64,000 nt of DNA from MVRE01 sp015660965 (lineage in GTDB: Archaea > Halobacteriota > Methanomicrobia > Methanomicrobiales > Methanospirillaceae), in contig JBEKCC010000002.1 in assembly GCA_050015095.1 (NCBI GenBank), forward strand, positions 1 to 64,000. The letters run 5' to 3'. Below are positions 35,720 to 44,736 of the stretch, in pieces (position 1 is the first letter of the stretch; every line of letters begins with the position of its first letter). The notes under the pieces are model-generated. The model did not search any database. It worked only from the letters and a program-made list of their open reading frames with translations, and was not told where the DNA came from. A program made the translations under genes and the position numbers.

Positions 35720-36795
35720 GATCGCTCCAGCGATGGATAATCCGTGTATCCCCGTTCTTCACCGGTATAAAACGTCGCCACATCCTCATGATTCAACGGG
35801 GCATCCCTCTTGAACCGCTCAGGGAGATCCGGATTGGCCAGGAACAAAACTCCAAATGAGATCAGATCTGCCAGACCGTCTTCAATCGCATCGTTTGCCA
35901 TCCGGGCATCGTAGCCCCCGTTCAGTATGAGCGTTCCGTCGAATTTTGTGCGAATGAGCGAGGCCATCTGCATATCCGGTTGTATTGCTCCCAGCTTACC
36001 CCCGACCGGCTCCACCAGGTGAATGTAGCCGATGCCTATCCTGCTCAGTTCCGATGCCATATAGGCAAAGGTTTCCCTTGGATTTGAATCGGACATCGCA
36101 TGGAGTGAGAAATGCGGTGACATCCTGTACCCTACCTTTTTTGCCCCCCATACCTTGGCCACTGCTTCGGTCACTTTGAGGGGGAGGCGTGCATGGTTCT
36201 CCAGGCTTCCGCCGTATTTATCGGTTCGCCGGTTCGAACCGTCCCGCAGGAACTGGTCCAGCAGGTAACCGTTCGCCCCATGGATTTCAACGCCATCGAA
36301 ACCTGCCGTCTTTGCATTCTTCGCCCCATTCCTGAATTGTCGTACGATTTCCGGGATCTCACTAAGTTTGAGAGCCCTAGGAACCGGTATCATCTTTTTG
36401 CCCACCGGAGTATGAATTTCTTCGTCGACCGGAAGTGCCGATGGGGCGACCGGGAGGTCCCCTCCGAGAAAATCGGGATGCGACATTCGTCCCACGTGCC
36501 AGAGCTGAAGGAAAATCTTCCCGCCAGCACGATGAACCGCACCGGTCACCTCCTTCCAGCCGGAAACCTGTTCCGGTGTGTAAATCCCGGGAGTCCGGTA
36601 AAAGCCAACCCCTTGAGAACTCACCTGCGAACCTTCGGTAATAATTAACCCTGCCGAGGCTCTCTGCATATAATAGGTGACGGATAACGGTCCTGGGACA
36701 TTACCTTCAATCGCACGACCCCGGGTCATCGGCGCCATCACCATCCGGTTTGAGAGCGAAAGATCGTCCATTTTATAGGGAGAGAATATACTCAT
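35716..36795 (-). CDS. Old Yellow Enzyme family flavin oxidoreductase (alkene reductase)
   Basis: 359 residues, with GGAGG before the ATG. TIM barrel of the OYE family: MVMAPMTRGRA near residue 18, LQLWHVGRMSHPDFLGG, FDGVEIHGANGYLLDQFLRDGSNRRTD-type segment (His-Asn pair for substrate binding), and ILNGGYDARMANDAIEDGLADLISFG for FMN phosphate. Reduces activated C=C bonds with NAD(P)H. Unusual outside bacteria, plants and yeasts, so acquisition by transfer is possible. Operon with msrB. Confidence 0.93.
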   Translation of the reverse strand: MSIFSPYKMDDLSLSNRMVMAPMTRGRAIEGNVPGPLSVTYYMQRASAGLIITEGSQVSSQGVGFYRTPGIYTPEQVSGWKEVTGAVHRAGGKIFLQLWHVGRMSHPDFLGGDLPVAPSALPVDEEIHTPVGKKMIPVPRALKLSEIPEIVRQFRNGAKNAKTAGFDGVEIHGANGYLLDQFLRDGSNRRTDKYGGSLENHARLPLKVTEAVAKVWGAKKVGYRMSPHFSLHAMSDSNPRETFAYMASELSRIGIGYIHLVEPVGGKLGAIQPDMQMASLIRTKFDGTLILNGGYDARMANDAIEDGLADLISFGVLFLANPDLPERFKRDAPLNHEDVATFYTGEERGYTDYPSLERS

Positions 36796-36969
36796 ACGGT
36801 TCCTCCGGATTCTTGATCCGGTCTTGAATGATCAACCATTGCTATCTTGGATCATTGTCCTGAAGGGAGATAAAAAAGATTTGTTCTGGTATTCCTATCC
36901 CTCCTCTGATTTTACTTTCACACCCCTCCAACTATGCGATTATAACCGTACAATACTACGCTTTGACGC

Positions 36970-37464
36970 ATGGATCTCCCAATTCTCCCGGATATCATCC
37001 TGCAACAAGGCACGTATAATGTAATTATTGCGCCCGAACACATGATTTTGGGAGGACTAAACGGCAACCCCATTCTAAAACAGTTTACAACACTCTTCAT
37101 TTCCGGCAACTTTTCGCGTCTATTGACACAAATTGATCGGAACTCCGGTCATTTTGACATTCGACGGGCATTCACCTGTCACCAATTATTAACAATTCTT
37201 CAGGAAACATATCACACCATCGTGTTTTTAGAACACGATCCTTCAATTTATGACGATGCGGGAGATGTCAAAACGATGATCCCTCACGCCTTAAAGGAAA
37301 TTTCACACGACAAAATCGTGGTTCTATACGCCCCGAAAATGGATTTCTCATTGTCTTTTTTAACCCGTAATGCGGATCGGGTGTTTGTTTTTGAGTCATG
37401 GAATAAAAAATCACGACCGTGTACTTCGTCATTTGATGGCCAAAAAACATTGGATACGAATTAG
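36970..37464 (+). CDS. RecA-fold protein without a Walker A motif, unknown
   Basis: 164 residues. Alternating strands and helices (YNVIIAPEH, YHTIVFLEHDPSIYDD, DKIVVLYAPKMDFSLSFLTRNADRVFVFE) look like the core of a RecA/KaiC-type domain. The phosphate loop is missing. The ending resembles the RecA-like protein at 55645-56211 in secondary-structure order. Function unknown; possibly a degenerate partner of a sensor. Confidence 0.4.
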   Translation: MDLPILPDIILQQGTYNVIIAPEHMILGGLNGNPILKQFTTLFISGNFSRLLTQIDRNSGHFDIRRAFTCHQLLTILQETYHTIVFLEHDPSIYDDAGDVKTMIPHALKEISHDKIVVLYAPKMDFSLSFLTRNADRVFVFESWNKKSRPCTSSFDGQKTLDTN

Positions 37465-37466
37465 AA

Positions 37467-37502
37467 TTCGATAATTATATTATACTCTTAACTAATACTC
37501 CC
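37467..37502 (+). promoter_or_regulatory. Shared lipoprotein promoter element, copy 2
   Basis: TTCGATAATTATATTATA followed by CTCTTAACTAATACTCCC, ending 16 bases before the ATG at 37519. Nearly the same block stands before the lipoprotein genes at 3154, 38884 and 42887. Confidence 0.6.
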
Positions 37503-37518
37503 GAATTGTGGATTGGTT

Positions 37519-38673
37519 ATGAGAAAAATAGTCCCAATTTTAGTAATTATTATTGTAATTTTCCTAGTGTGGGCAAGCGGATGCACAAATACAACACCAA
37601 TAACAAATCAACCATCAACAATACAGACTCCTTCTCTTGCAGTTACACCGGCCTTAGGTTCTGCCACGGTATCCACCGCCGCTGCCCAGCCCGGGGTAAC
37701 AACCAGTTCCCAAGAGATTGTCGTGCAGCCCCGTGGGATTGTAGACCCAGCCTTTAATGTAGATGTCATGATTCCAGAGAAGATTGCTCCAGGCACAACA
37801 CTGTTGGGTGATCTTCATGATCTGACCCACCCTAGAATCGTCGAAGTGAACATGTTGGGCGAAATCGTGTGGAAATACGATGTCCCGGAAGAGTTGAAAG
37901 ATTACATAAATCCTGGGTTTTCCGTTGTGCCACTGCAAAATGGCAATATCCTTGCGGTATTCTCACGCAACGGAGTCTATGAGATCAACCGTACCCGCAA
38001 GGACGTTGTGTGGAAATTTATTGATCCACAAGCCTCCCATGACGCCGAGCGGCTCGGGAATGGAAATACGCTTGTGGTGGATGGTGGGTACGGGCGTGAT
38101 ACGATACAGGATGCCCAAGTACGAGAGATCAACCCACAGGGACAGGTTGTCTGGTCATGGTATGCAAAAGATCACGGGTTTAATCAAGCACCATATAACA
38201 CTATCAACAATCAGGGGTGGACACACACCAATGCTGCAAGCCAGTTGCAGAATGGTGATATCCTCATCAGCTTGAGGAATTTTAATCTCACCGTCGAAGT
38301 TGACAGGGATGGCAAGGTTGTGCGGGCCATTGGAGAGGGTTCCATGGAATGGCAACATGATCCTGAAGTTGAGCCAAACGGGAATATCCTTTTTGCAAAC
38401 CCAGCATGGCCGTCCAAGGCGCTCGAAATCGACCCCACGGGTAAGGTCGTGTGGAGCTATACTATCCCGAAAGACATTGCTTTCTCTTCTCAAACCCGGG
38501 ATGCCGACCGGTTGCTGAACGGTAATACGTTACTTGCCGCAGCAAACCGGATCATAGAGGTGACACTGCAGGGAGAGATTGTCTGGCAGTTCAGGCTGAA
38601 AGATATACAATTTGCTAGTACCAATGATGCGCAATCCCGGGGGTTCTACAAGGCAATCAGGATTCCTGCCTGA
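37519..38673 (+). CDS. Secreted lipoprotein, arylsulfotransferase-like beta-propeller
   Basis: 384 residues from ATG 37519. Lipoprotein signal (MRKIVPILVIIIVIFLVWASGC), Thr-rich linker, then a propeller with the ASST-family pattern: GEIVWKYDVPEELKDY, SHDAERLGNGNTLVVDGG, REINPQGQVVWSW, MEWQHDPEVEPNGNILFANP, RDADRLLNGNTLLAA. Repeated N-G-N-(T/I)-L and W-x-(F/Y) blades with His residues in the expected pocket. Whether it is a real sulfotransferase is unsure; many homologues are binding proteins. Confidence 0.8.
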   Translation: MRKIVPILVIIIVIFLVWASGCTNTTPITNQPSTIQTPSLAVTPALGSATVSTAAAQPGVTTSSQEIVVQPRGIVDPAFNVDVMIPEKIAPGTTLLGDLHDLTHPRIVEVNMLGEIVWKYDVPEELKDYINPGFSVVPLQNGNILAVFSRNGVYEINRTRKDVVWKFIDPQASHDAERLGNGNTLVVDGGYGRDTIQDAQVREINPQGQVVWSWYAKDHGFNQAPYNTINNQGWTHTNAASQLQNGDILISLRNFNLTVEVDRDGKVVRAIGEGSMEWQHDPEVEPNGNILFANPAWPSKALEIDPTGKVVWSYTIPKDIAFSSQTRDADRLLNGNTLLAAANRIIEVTLQGEIVWQFRLKDIQFASTNDAQSRGFYKAIRIPA

Positions 38674-38831
38674 TATCTATCAAATTGTTCAATTTATTCC
38701 AAATTGTTCCCTTTACGTGTTATTGAAACCGACTATTGCCCATTTTTAAAAAAGCCCTGTTTTGATGATTTTATAGTTGGATGTATGTGACGTGAGGGCT
38801 GGATTTGGTCTTCCGTAACTTACTAAATTAA

Positions 38832-38867
38832 TTCGATAATTATATTATAATATCAACTAACATTCCA
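38832..38867 (+). promoter_or_regulatory. Shared lipoprotein promoter element, copy 3
   Basis: TTCGATAATTATATTATA followed by ATATCAACTAACATTCCA, ending 16 bases before the ATG at 38884. The first 18 bases are identical to copy 2. Confidence 0.6.
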
Positions 38868-38883
38868 GCATTGTGGATTCGTT

Positions 38884-39498
38884 ATGAGGAAGATATTTCC
38901 CATTTTTGTAATAATTATTGTAATCTTCCTAATGTGGACAAGTGGATGCGTTAATACTACCCCAATAACAAATCAATCATCAACAATACAGACCATACTT
39001 CCAACGACGGTTACGCCAACCACGATTTCTATACAAAATCCTGAACCACAGAGAATCTATTTTAGTAGTAGTCCAAGCGAATTTCCAGTCCAACAGTTAC
39101 CTCCCAGATTGGACTTATATGGATCTAGTTCACTAATTAAAGGTCAACCTACTGTGACATTTGCATATATAGAAGGTTCGGCTGGGGGAACAACACAGGA
39201 ATTTAATGTGCCGTATCCACTATGGACGATGAATATTTCTGTAATGCCAAACGTCAACCAAACGGAAGTGTGGTTCCAGATCGGACTTTTCTACGCGTCA
39301 AACGGTACGTTTATTGATGGAGGAGAGTTGCTTCACCGAGGTAGCATGTATAAAACCATATACACGTCAAACAGTAAAATGTACATTATTATTGATACGA
39401 ATGGGAGAGAGTCGTATAGAATAAATTTCGAGACGGCTCCGAAATATTATGATTATATTCATAATCTTGGAATTAATACCGATATAACACGTTTCTAG
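38884..39498 (+). CDS. Secreted lipoprotein, unknown
   Basis: 204 residues. Lipoprotein signal nearly identical to the gene before it (MRKIFPIFVIIIVIFLMWTSGC), then a Thr/Ile linker and a beta-rich domain (QPTVTFAYIEGSAGGT, TEVWFQIGLFYASNGTFIDGGEL, TNGRESYRINFET). Promoter and signal are copied between these genes while the mature domains differ. This suggests exchange of domains behind a fixed export cassette. Confidence 0.7.
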   Translation: MRKIFPIFVIIIVIFLMWTSGCVNTTPITNQSSTIQTILPTTVTPTTISIQNPEPQRIYFSSSPSEFPVQQLPPRLDLYGSSSLIKGQPTVTFAYIEGSAGGTTQEFNVPYPLWTMNISVMPNVNQTEVWFQIGLFYASNGTFIDGGELLHRGSMYKTIYTSNSKMYIIIDTNGRESYRINFETAPKYYDYIHNLGINTDITRF

Positions 39499-39630
39499 AA
39501 CCAAGAAAAAAATATTAATTGAACTTATTGAAAGAACAGAACAAATACCAATTTTTTCCGGCACCGAGATTATATAGCCAATATAGTTTTTTGTGGTCAG
39601 TCATTTACTCCTCATATAATTTCCGGTTAT

Positions 39631-39744
39631 GTGTATGATTCGCAGACCCCTTTTTTTCTAGGCAGCGTTACCTTTATCTCTGGAAAATACCTAGTGAATG
39701 AAACTGACAGACCAGTCAAATACCTAGACGGAACGACCATATGA
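39631..39744 (+). CDS. Short ORF coupled to the CHAT gene, probably truncated
   Basis: 37 residues from a GTG at 39631; the frame stays open back to about 39532 without a start codon. It encodes SQTPFFLGSVTFISGKYLVN and ends KYLDGTTI, beta-rich. Its stop TGA overlaps the ATG of the CHAT gene (ATGA), as for a coupled upstream partner. No start with a ribosome site is visible, so it may be the tail of a lost gene. Confidence 0.3.
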   Translation: MYDSQTPFFLGSVTFISGKYLVNETDRPVKYLDGTTI

Positions 39745-40283
39745 GCCTCCTCATCTTGGAATGTGTACCGAAGAAATGGAAGGCCCGGGAAGGGTTGGCA
39801 CTCTACCATTTCCTGAAGATGCCCGTAGGGACGGATATCGACGTCAAGTTGGTTGAGTTCCGGACAAAAACGGAGTTTTTGAAGTTTTTATCGAACAAGA
39901 GTTACCTTAATCGATTCCAATTTGTCCATCTGTCGGGACACGGTTCAATCCATAAACATGTGGGAGTATTCGAGTTGCCGTACGGGGATGTGTTACCGCA
40001 GGAGTTTCCCAAAGGGTGCTTCGAGGGACAGTGTATCACGTTATCCGCCTGCGAACTGGGAAAGTCAGACTTCAGCGGCCCGTTCATTCAGCAGACGCTA
40101 CCGGAATTTGTCATCGGTCCGTCACGGGACGTGACCTTTGACGACGCCATCATCTTTTGGGTCAATTTTTACTTTTTTGTCCTCTACCGTGACTTCAAAG
40201 CTACCACGGCGTTCGACAAGACACGAGGATTTCTCGCCCCCCATATCAAGGGCGGGTTCAGTTACTGGAAGATGGAGGAGTGA
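39741..40283 (+). CDS. Stand-alone CHAT-type (caspase-fold) protease
   Basis: 180 residues. Caspase-like core with the two catalytic segments of CHAT proteases: VHLSGHGS (His67 after a hydrophobic strand) and ITLSACELGKSDF (Cys104). VIGPSRDVTFDDAIIFWVNFYF then corresponds to the VIG...DD...FW...FY region of the family. There is no TPR, STAND ATPase or other fused domain; CHAT is usually fused or encoded with such partners. The last 40 codons are duplicated almost perfectly at 58299-58423. The start overlaps a short upstream ORF. Confidence 0.75.
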   Translation: MSLLILECVPKKWKAREGLALYHFLKMPVGTDIDVKLVEFRTKTEFLKFLSNKSYLNRFQFVHLSGHGSIHKHVGVFELPYGDVLPQEFPKGCFEGQCITLSACELGKSDFSGPFIQQTLPEFVIGPSRDVTFDDAIIFWVNFYFFVLYRDFKATTAFDKTRGFLAPHIKGGFSYWKMEE

Positions 40284-40375
40284 ACGCGGCTATTTTCCAT
40301 TTTTAAAAAAGGAGCTGGTTCATTGACAGGAAATGTAAAAAAAGTATGATGAATTATTTCATAGAAAAACATCTA

Positions 40376-41776
40376 TTACTTCGGCAGTTGCTCCATCCAG
40401 TTCTTCGGGAGCTCGATCATATACATTTCAACTTCATCAGTACCTGATCTTCCCCAGTTGGTGGTAAACAGCACTCGGGTAAAATCTCGATTGACATTTG
40501 CCTGTGGTTCCGCCCAATAGTCGTGTTCAACTCCTGAACTCACTAGCGAATGCGTATGAGCCAGACGCACGATCCGTCCCTGTGGTTTCAATTCAAGGGC
40601 AAATATATCATCGTCCATCCACGTATACGCTGTGGGATGTCCACCATTGTGCGTGGAGACAAGTGCCCAGCCAGGACGATCGAATGCCAGCCCGGAGAAA
40701 TGCAGGCCGATTGCCGTATGAGAGAAATCAATTGGCTCGAGAGGAGTGATCTTCCCAGTTCCCAGATCGACAATCGATATGTAATCTGTATCAATGTCCT
40801 GGTAAATCATGATCTCCCTGCCTTCCGCATCAAACGCAAAGTCAGAGTGCCCGATGATTCGCAGGATCCCCCGTGCATGTTGTAAGTCACGATCGTAAAC
40901 CATGAGCCCGCAGGGTTTATCGTAGGTTCCCAGTGTTCCGCGTTCGCAGTAATCATTCTGGGCAACCACATAGGTCCCGAGCGGGCTGATGATGACACTA
41001 TCGGCATCGGCATTCGGAACACCTTTCAAATCGCGTCTAGCGATGATTTTGTCTATCTGTTGATCATATGTGAGTATAGCGATAGTGTGATAGGTTTCGT
41101 CCTCGACCATGAGCCCCCAGTACCGTCCGTCGCGGGATGGACCACCTTCATACCGAGTCCAGACAAATGTGAGTTTATCATTGGGAAAATCCGTCGTAAA
41201 GTCGTGGATAACTTTCTGTTCCTGTGTTAGGGTATTATAAGATATAAGGACGGGCCCAGCGATATAATAAATCAGATTGGGGTTGAACGGATCCCAGCGG
41301 GGATCCATTCCAATTGGAATTTTAGCGATTTTTTCAAGCGTTTGGGCATCATACAGGTACCACGTTGCAGCGGTTCCCCGCACAATTATACGGCTCCCAT
41401 CGGCATTGAAAGATTCAATGCGGGAGTATTCGTTTTTCAACCCCTTGGAATTGTCATCCGGTGAGATATCCTTTGTCCGGTCCGTCACACGCACGATACA
41501 GGTGCCAAACACCGGGTCCCGGAATGGAACACGTGGAGCGGGTTCTGCTATTTCTGGTGTCTGGTACACGTTTTTATCAGTGATAAACGCCGGCTGGTTT
41601 CCAGGGCAGGTTATTGGCGATCCACTTGCGATTGTTGGGTATGTGATAACCGATTTGAGACCTGCACCCGAATCTCCTGTAGAGGATGTATCCTGATGAG
41701 ATGGGGAGATACATCCACTCGTTACAATAATAGTCAGGCAAAGGAGGATTACAATAGATAAAAATCCAGTTCGCAT
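40376..41776 (-). CDS. Secreted lipoprotein with TolB-like beta-propeller
   Basis: 466 residues from ATG 41776; another ATG lies one codon upstream. Lipoprotein signal ending IIVTSGC. Repeating propeller strands: IESFNADGSRIIVRGTAATWYLYDAQT, EGGPSRDGRYWGLMVEDE, VIISPLGTYVVAQND, SDFAFDAEGREIMIYQDI, VNRDFTRVLFTTNWG. It is similar in layout to oligogalacturonate-lyase-like and TolB propellers, but no catalytic set was identified. Extracellular binding role likely. Confidence 0.75.
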   Translation of the reverse strand: MRTGFLSIVILLCLTIIVTSGCISPSHQDTSSTGDSGAGLKSVITYPTIASGSPITCPGNQPAFITDKNVYQTPEIAEPAPRVPFRDPVFGTCIVRVTDRTKDISPDDNSKGLKNEYSRIESFNADGSRIIVRGTAATWYLYDAQTLEKIAKIPIGMDPRWDPFNPNLIYYIAGPVLISYNTLTQEQKVIHDFTTDFPNDKLTFVWTRYEGGPSRDGRYWGLMVEDETYHTIAILTYDQQIDKIIARRDLKGVPNADADSVIISPLGTYVVAQNDYCERGTLGTYDKPCGLMVYDRDLQHARGILRIIGHSDFAFDAEGREIMIYQDIDTDYISIVDLGTGKITPLEPIDFSHTAIGLHFSGLAFDRPGWALVSTHNGGHPTAYTWMDDDIFALELKPQGRIVRLAHTHSLVSSGVEHDYWAEPQANVNRDFTRVLFTTNWGRSGTDEVEMYMIELPKNWMEQLPK

Positions 41777-41849
41777 CATGCAGGATTCATCTGATCATCT
41801 TTATTATAATTTGCATATTCATCGAACAGATAAAAGATATTGATTTTTA

Positions 41850-42887
41850 TTACCTTCCTTGCCAGCGATGATAAGCGAGGTTGAGTAAGGGAATGAACTC
41901 CGCCGTAGCTTTCTCATTCCCTGCTTTGCTCGGGTGGTCGTCACCTTGTGCCTGTGCATAAGCTGCGGTATCATGAGATCCTCCCCTTGTGTCTACTTGG
42001 TGTTGGATACTATTCTGCCACCAGCGGTGATGGTTTCCCGATTCCTTACCGAGATCATTTACATCTGAACTTCCACCGTTTGTGGTCAAGACATTGTAGA
42101 AGTCAAATACCGCTACATTGTTGTAGGGGTAGTCTTTCAACCAATCATTCACTAGCCACTGGTTGAACGCCCTTGCATTACTTGCGTATGTTGAATCGCT
42201 AACTGGCGGAGCGGTAACCAACACAAACAGGGTATCCTGATGCTGCTGGAAATAGGGTAACAAATCGAGGTATATTCCCTTGGCGTTCGCTATTGTGTGA
42301 TCCTCGGATCCGGAACCCTGTCCTTTGAGCGGGTTTGTTTCAATCGAAGGTATTGGATCATTGAGAGAACCTTTGAGTTGCGAATTCGGGAAACAGGACT
42401 TGAACATCACAACCTGGTTTTTCCCCCCGGGATCATTACTCAGTCGAGAATAGGATGCGTGCTGGCCACTTTCAGCATAAACATCGTTCATAATCTCCGA
42501 GGATTTCGGACCGCGGAACCAGAGCCAATATTGTCCGATATCAGTTAGTGAACCAATCGGGTCAGACCCGGATTCTGGAGCCGGTCCCCACCCGTAGTTG
42601 GTATCACTTACAAAGTAATTGTTGTCACGCAATGCGTTGCCCAGTCCACCATTTTCATCTTTTAACCAATTCTCCCCAGTTGAGTGGTGGATAAAGATGA
42701 GCTTGACTGGTTGTGAAGGAGGTGCAACGTTACACGATTCACAGGTTGTGGAACTGCTTGAAGAGGATTGTTGTTTGATTGTTGACGGTGCAGGGTGTTC
42801 AGTTGTTGGTGTTGAACTGGCGCACCCACTTGATAACAGAATGCAGATTAAAAGTATGATCACAAGAATTGTTATCCTTTTTTTCAT
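41850..42887 (-). CDS. Secreted lipoprotein, SGNH-hydrolase-like
   Basis: 345 residues from ATG 42887, preferred to a TTG 12 bases upstream because GAGGAAGAG precedes it. Lipoprotein signal (MKKRITILVIILLICILLSSGC), Ser-rich linker, then an alpha/beta domain starting VKLIFIHHSTGENWL and closing with GDDHPSKAGNEKATAEFIP. The Asp-x-His-Pro-Ser pattern recalls the last block of SGNH esterases. The nucleophile block reads HHSTG rather than GDS, so activity is uncertain. Confidence 0.7.
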   Translation of the reverse strand: MKKRITILVIILLICILLSSGCASSTPTTEHPAPSTIKQQSSSSSSTTCESCNVAPPSQPVKLIFIHHSTGENWLKDENGGLGNALRDNNYFVSDTNYGWGPAPESGSDPIGSLTDIGQYWLWFRGPKSSEIMNDVYAESGQHASYSRLSNDPGGKNQVVMFKSCFPNSQLKGSLNDPIPSIETNPLKGQGSGSEDHTIANAKGIYLDLLPYFQQHQDTLFVLVTAPPVSDSTYASNARAFNQWLVNDWLKDYPYNNVAVFDFYNVLTTNGGSSDVNDLGKESGNHHRWWQNSIQHQVDTRGGSHDTAAYAQAQGDDHPSKAGNEKATAEFIPLLNLAYHRWQGR

Positions 42888-42899
42888 TCTCTTCCTCAA

Positions 42900-43309
42900 A
42901 ACGGGGATATTAACTGAGGGTATAATATAATTTTCGAAATTATTGTATTAAAAAAATTAGTCGTGCCTCTCTATTGACAATTATTGCTCTAATCCAGCCA
43001 CATCCTTAAGTTAATTGGGACAAACCTGGAATTTTACCAAGCATAGAGTTGAGATATTTTTATGCAACTTTATTTTAATGTAGCAGAACTATTGAACGCA
43101 ATTAATATCGTAATACATATTAACTGAAATTGCCATTTGTCAACATTAGTATCCCATACCGGATGCATGAGGGTACCCGTTGACCAATGTTCGATTGAAT
43201 TTCCTGTATTAAAGAGCACCTACCAGACCACACCAGCAACCAGCCCCCTCTTCCTCCGGGATGTCTATTCAGGAATGCTATTATTATTCAGAGGAAAGAG
43301 GGAAGAGTC
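42900..43309. promoter_or_regulatory. 410-base gap with shared lipoprotein promoter copy 4
   Basis: At 42903-42938, minus strand: TTCGAAAATTATATTATA followed by CCCTCAGTTAATATCCCC, ending about 15 bases before the ATG at 42887. The remainder is A/T-rich; a short G/A-rich ribosome site precedes the PEGA gene at 43310. No gene is visible. Confidence 0.55.
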
Positions 43310-44707
43310 GTGAAATGGAAAGGTTTAAACCGATGTATTTTGTGTGCTGCTCTAGTTGTGGCGCTTGTGATGGTAATGATGGTCGTGCCGGTTACTGCTC
43401 TTGGACGTCAATACTTAAATACTAAAATGCAGGATATCCAGCAATTGCAATCAGAATATGGCTACTTGACTATCGACTCCTTTCCTACTGGTGCTGAAAT
43501 TTGGGTCGATAATGTGGATGAAGGAATAACACCAAAGACTTACCATGACCTACCACTGAATACCGGTCCACACTCGGTGGTCCTCAAATTGTCAGGGTAT
43601 CAAGATTCAACCTCACCAGTAACAATCTATTCCGGACAAACAACACCACTTTTTGTAAATCTTATTCCATTGTCTTCAAACCCATCCAATCCTTCCGGTC
43701 TTGGAGGGGCTCTCCAAATTTCTACAATTCCTAGTGGTGCATCTGCGTATGTTGATAATGCTTACATGGGGCCAACACCCCTCACTGTTCAAGCACTGAC
43801 TACCGGTCCACACACTGTGGTGCTTAAATTGTCAGGGTATCAAGATTCAACTCCTACAGTCACGATCTATTCCCAAACAACAACACCACTTTTTGTAAAT
43901 CTTATTCCATTGTCTTCAAACCCATCCAATCCTTCCGGTCTTGGAGGGGCTCTCCAAATCTCTTCAACTCCTAGCGGGGCAACAATTTATATTGATGGGA
44001 TGAGTCAGGGCACGACACCAGCAACCATTTCTGGTTTGAGTGCAGGTTCACACACCGTTAAACTGACTAAGAACGGGTACGTGGATTATTCCACAACGAG
44101 TTTTGTTACTGGCGGACAGACCACACCCCTTGACGTCCAGCTTGTCCAAGGTCAAGGAGGGTCAACATCCACCACAGGTGACCTGAGCATTACCTCACAA
44201 CCTACCGGTGCATCTATCAACATTGATGGCTGGGATAAAGGAAATACACCTCAGACCCTATCCAATATAAAAGTCGGCACCCACACCCTCACTCTCAAAC
44301 TTGCCGGATATACCGATTGGTCGAGTTCAATTGAGGTAATTGGAGGACAGACGAACCCGGTTAGTGTCACGCTAATCCAGAACCAGCAAGGCGGAGGTGT
44401 GGGCGGGTATGGGTCGATTGCCATCCAGTCAAATCCATCGAATGCCAACGTCTATCTTGATGGGCAGCCCTCGGGAACGACCCCGCTCACGATCCCGAGC
44501 GTGAACCCGGGCACACACACAATTCTCCTTACCCTACAAGGCTATAATGACACCTCAAGAACGGTTGATGTTGCCACTGGCTCCCAAAACCAAATTTCCG
44601 TTGATTTACAGAGCAGGTCAAAGGTGCCCGGATTTGAAGCTATTCTCGCAGTATTCTCAATTATTGGATTGGTCCTGTGCAGGATGCTGCGTAGGAGAGA
44701 GGAATAA
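43310..44707 (+). CDS. Secreted protein with five PEGA domains
   Basis: 465 residues from GTG 43310. Signal peptide about 1-30. Five PEGA repeats (about 48-118, 130-200, 212-278, 290-355, 370-432) are marked by IDSFPTGAEIWVDN, ISTIPSGASAYVDN, ISSTPSGATIYIDG, ITSQPTGASINIDG and IQSNPSNANVYLDG. The first three are very similar at the DNA level, from recent tandem duplication. A C-terminal VPGFEAILAVFSIIGLVLC helix with an RRREE tail is an archaeosortase-like (PGF-type) or membrane anchor. Cell-surface protein. A remnant of a second copy lies at 48985. Confidence 0.85.
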   Translation: MKWKGLNRCILCAALVVALVMVMMVVPVTALGRQYLNTKMQDIQQLQSEYGYLTIDSFPTGAEIWVDNVDEGITPKTYHDLPLNTGPHSVVLKLSGYQDSTSPVTIYSGQTTPLFVNLIPLSSNPSNPSGLGGALQISTIPSGASAYVDNAYMGPTPLTVQALTTGPHTVVLKLSGYQDSTPTVTIYSQTTTPLFVNLIPLSSNPSNPSGLGGALQISSTPSGATIYIDGMSQGTTPATISGLSAGSHTVKLTKNGYVDYSTTSFVTGGQTTPLDVQLVQGQGGSTSTTGDLSITSQPTGASINIDGWDKGNTPQTLSNIKVGTHTLTLKLAGYTDWSSSIEVIGGQTNPVSVTLIQNQQGGGVGGYGSIAIQSNPSNANVYLDGQPSGTTPLTIPSVNPGTHTILLTLQGYNDTSRTVDVATGSQNQISVDLQSRSKVPGFEAILAVFSIIGLVLCRMLRRREE

Positions 44708-44736
44708 ATTGCTTGGTTAAAGAACGGGGGACTTGT

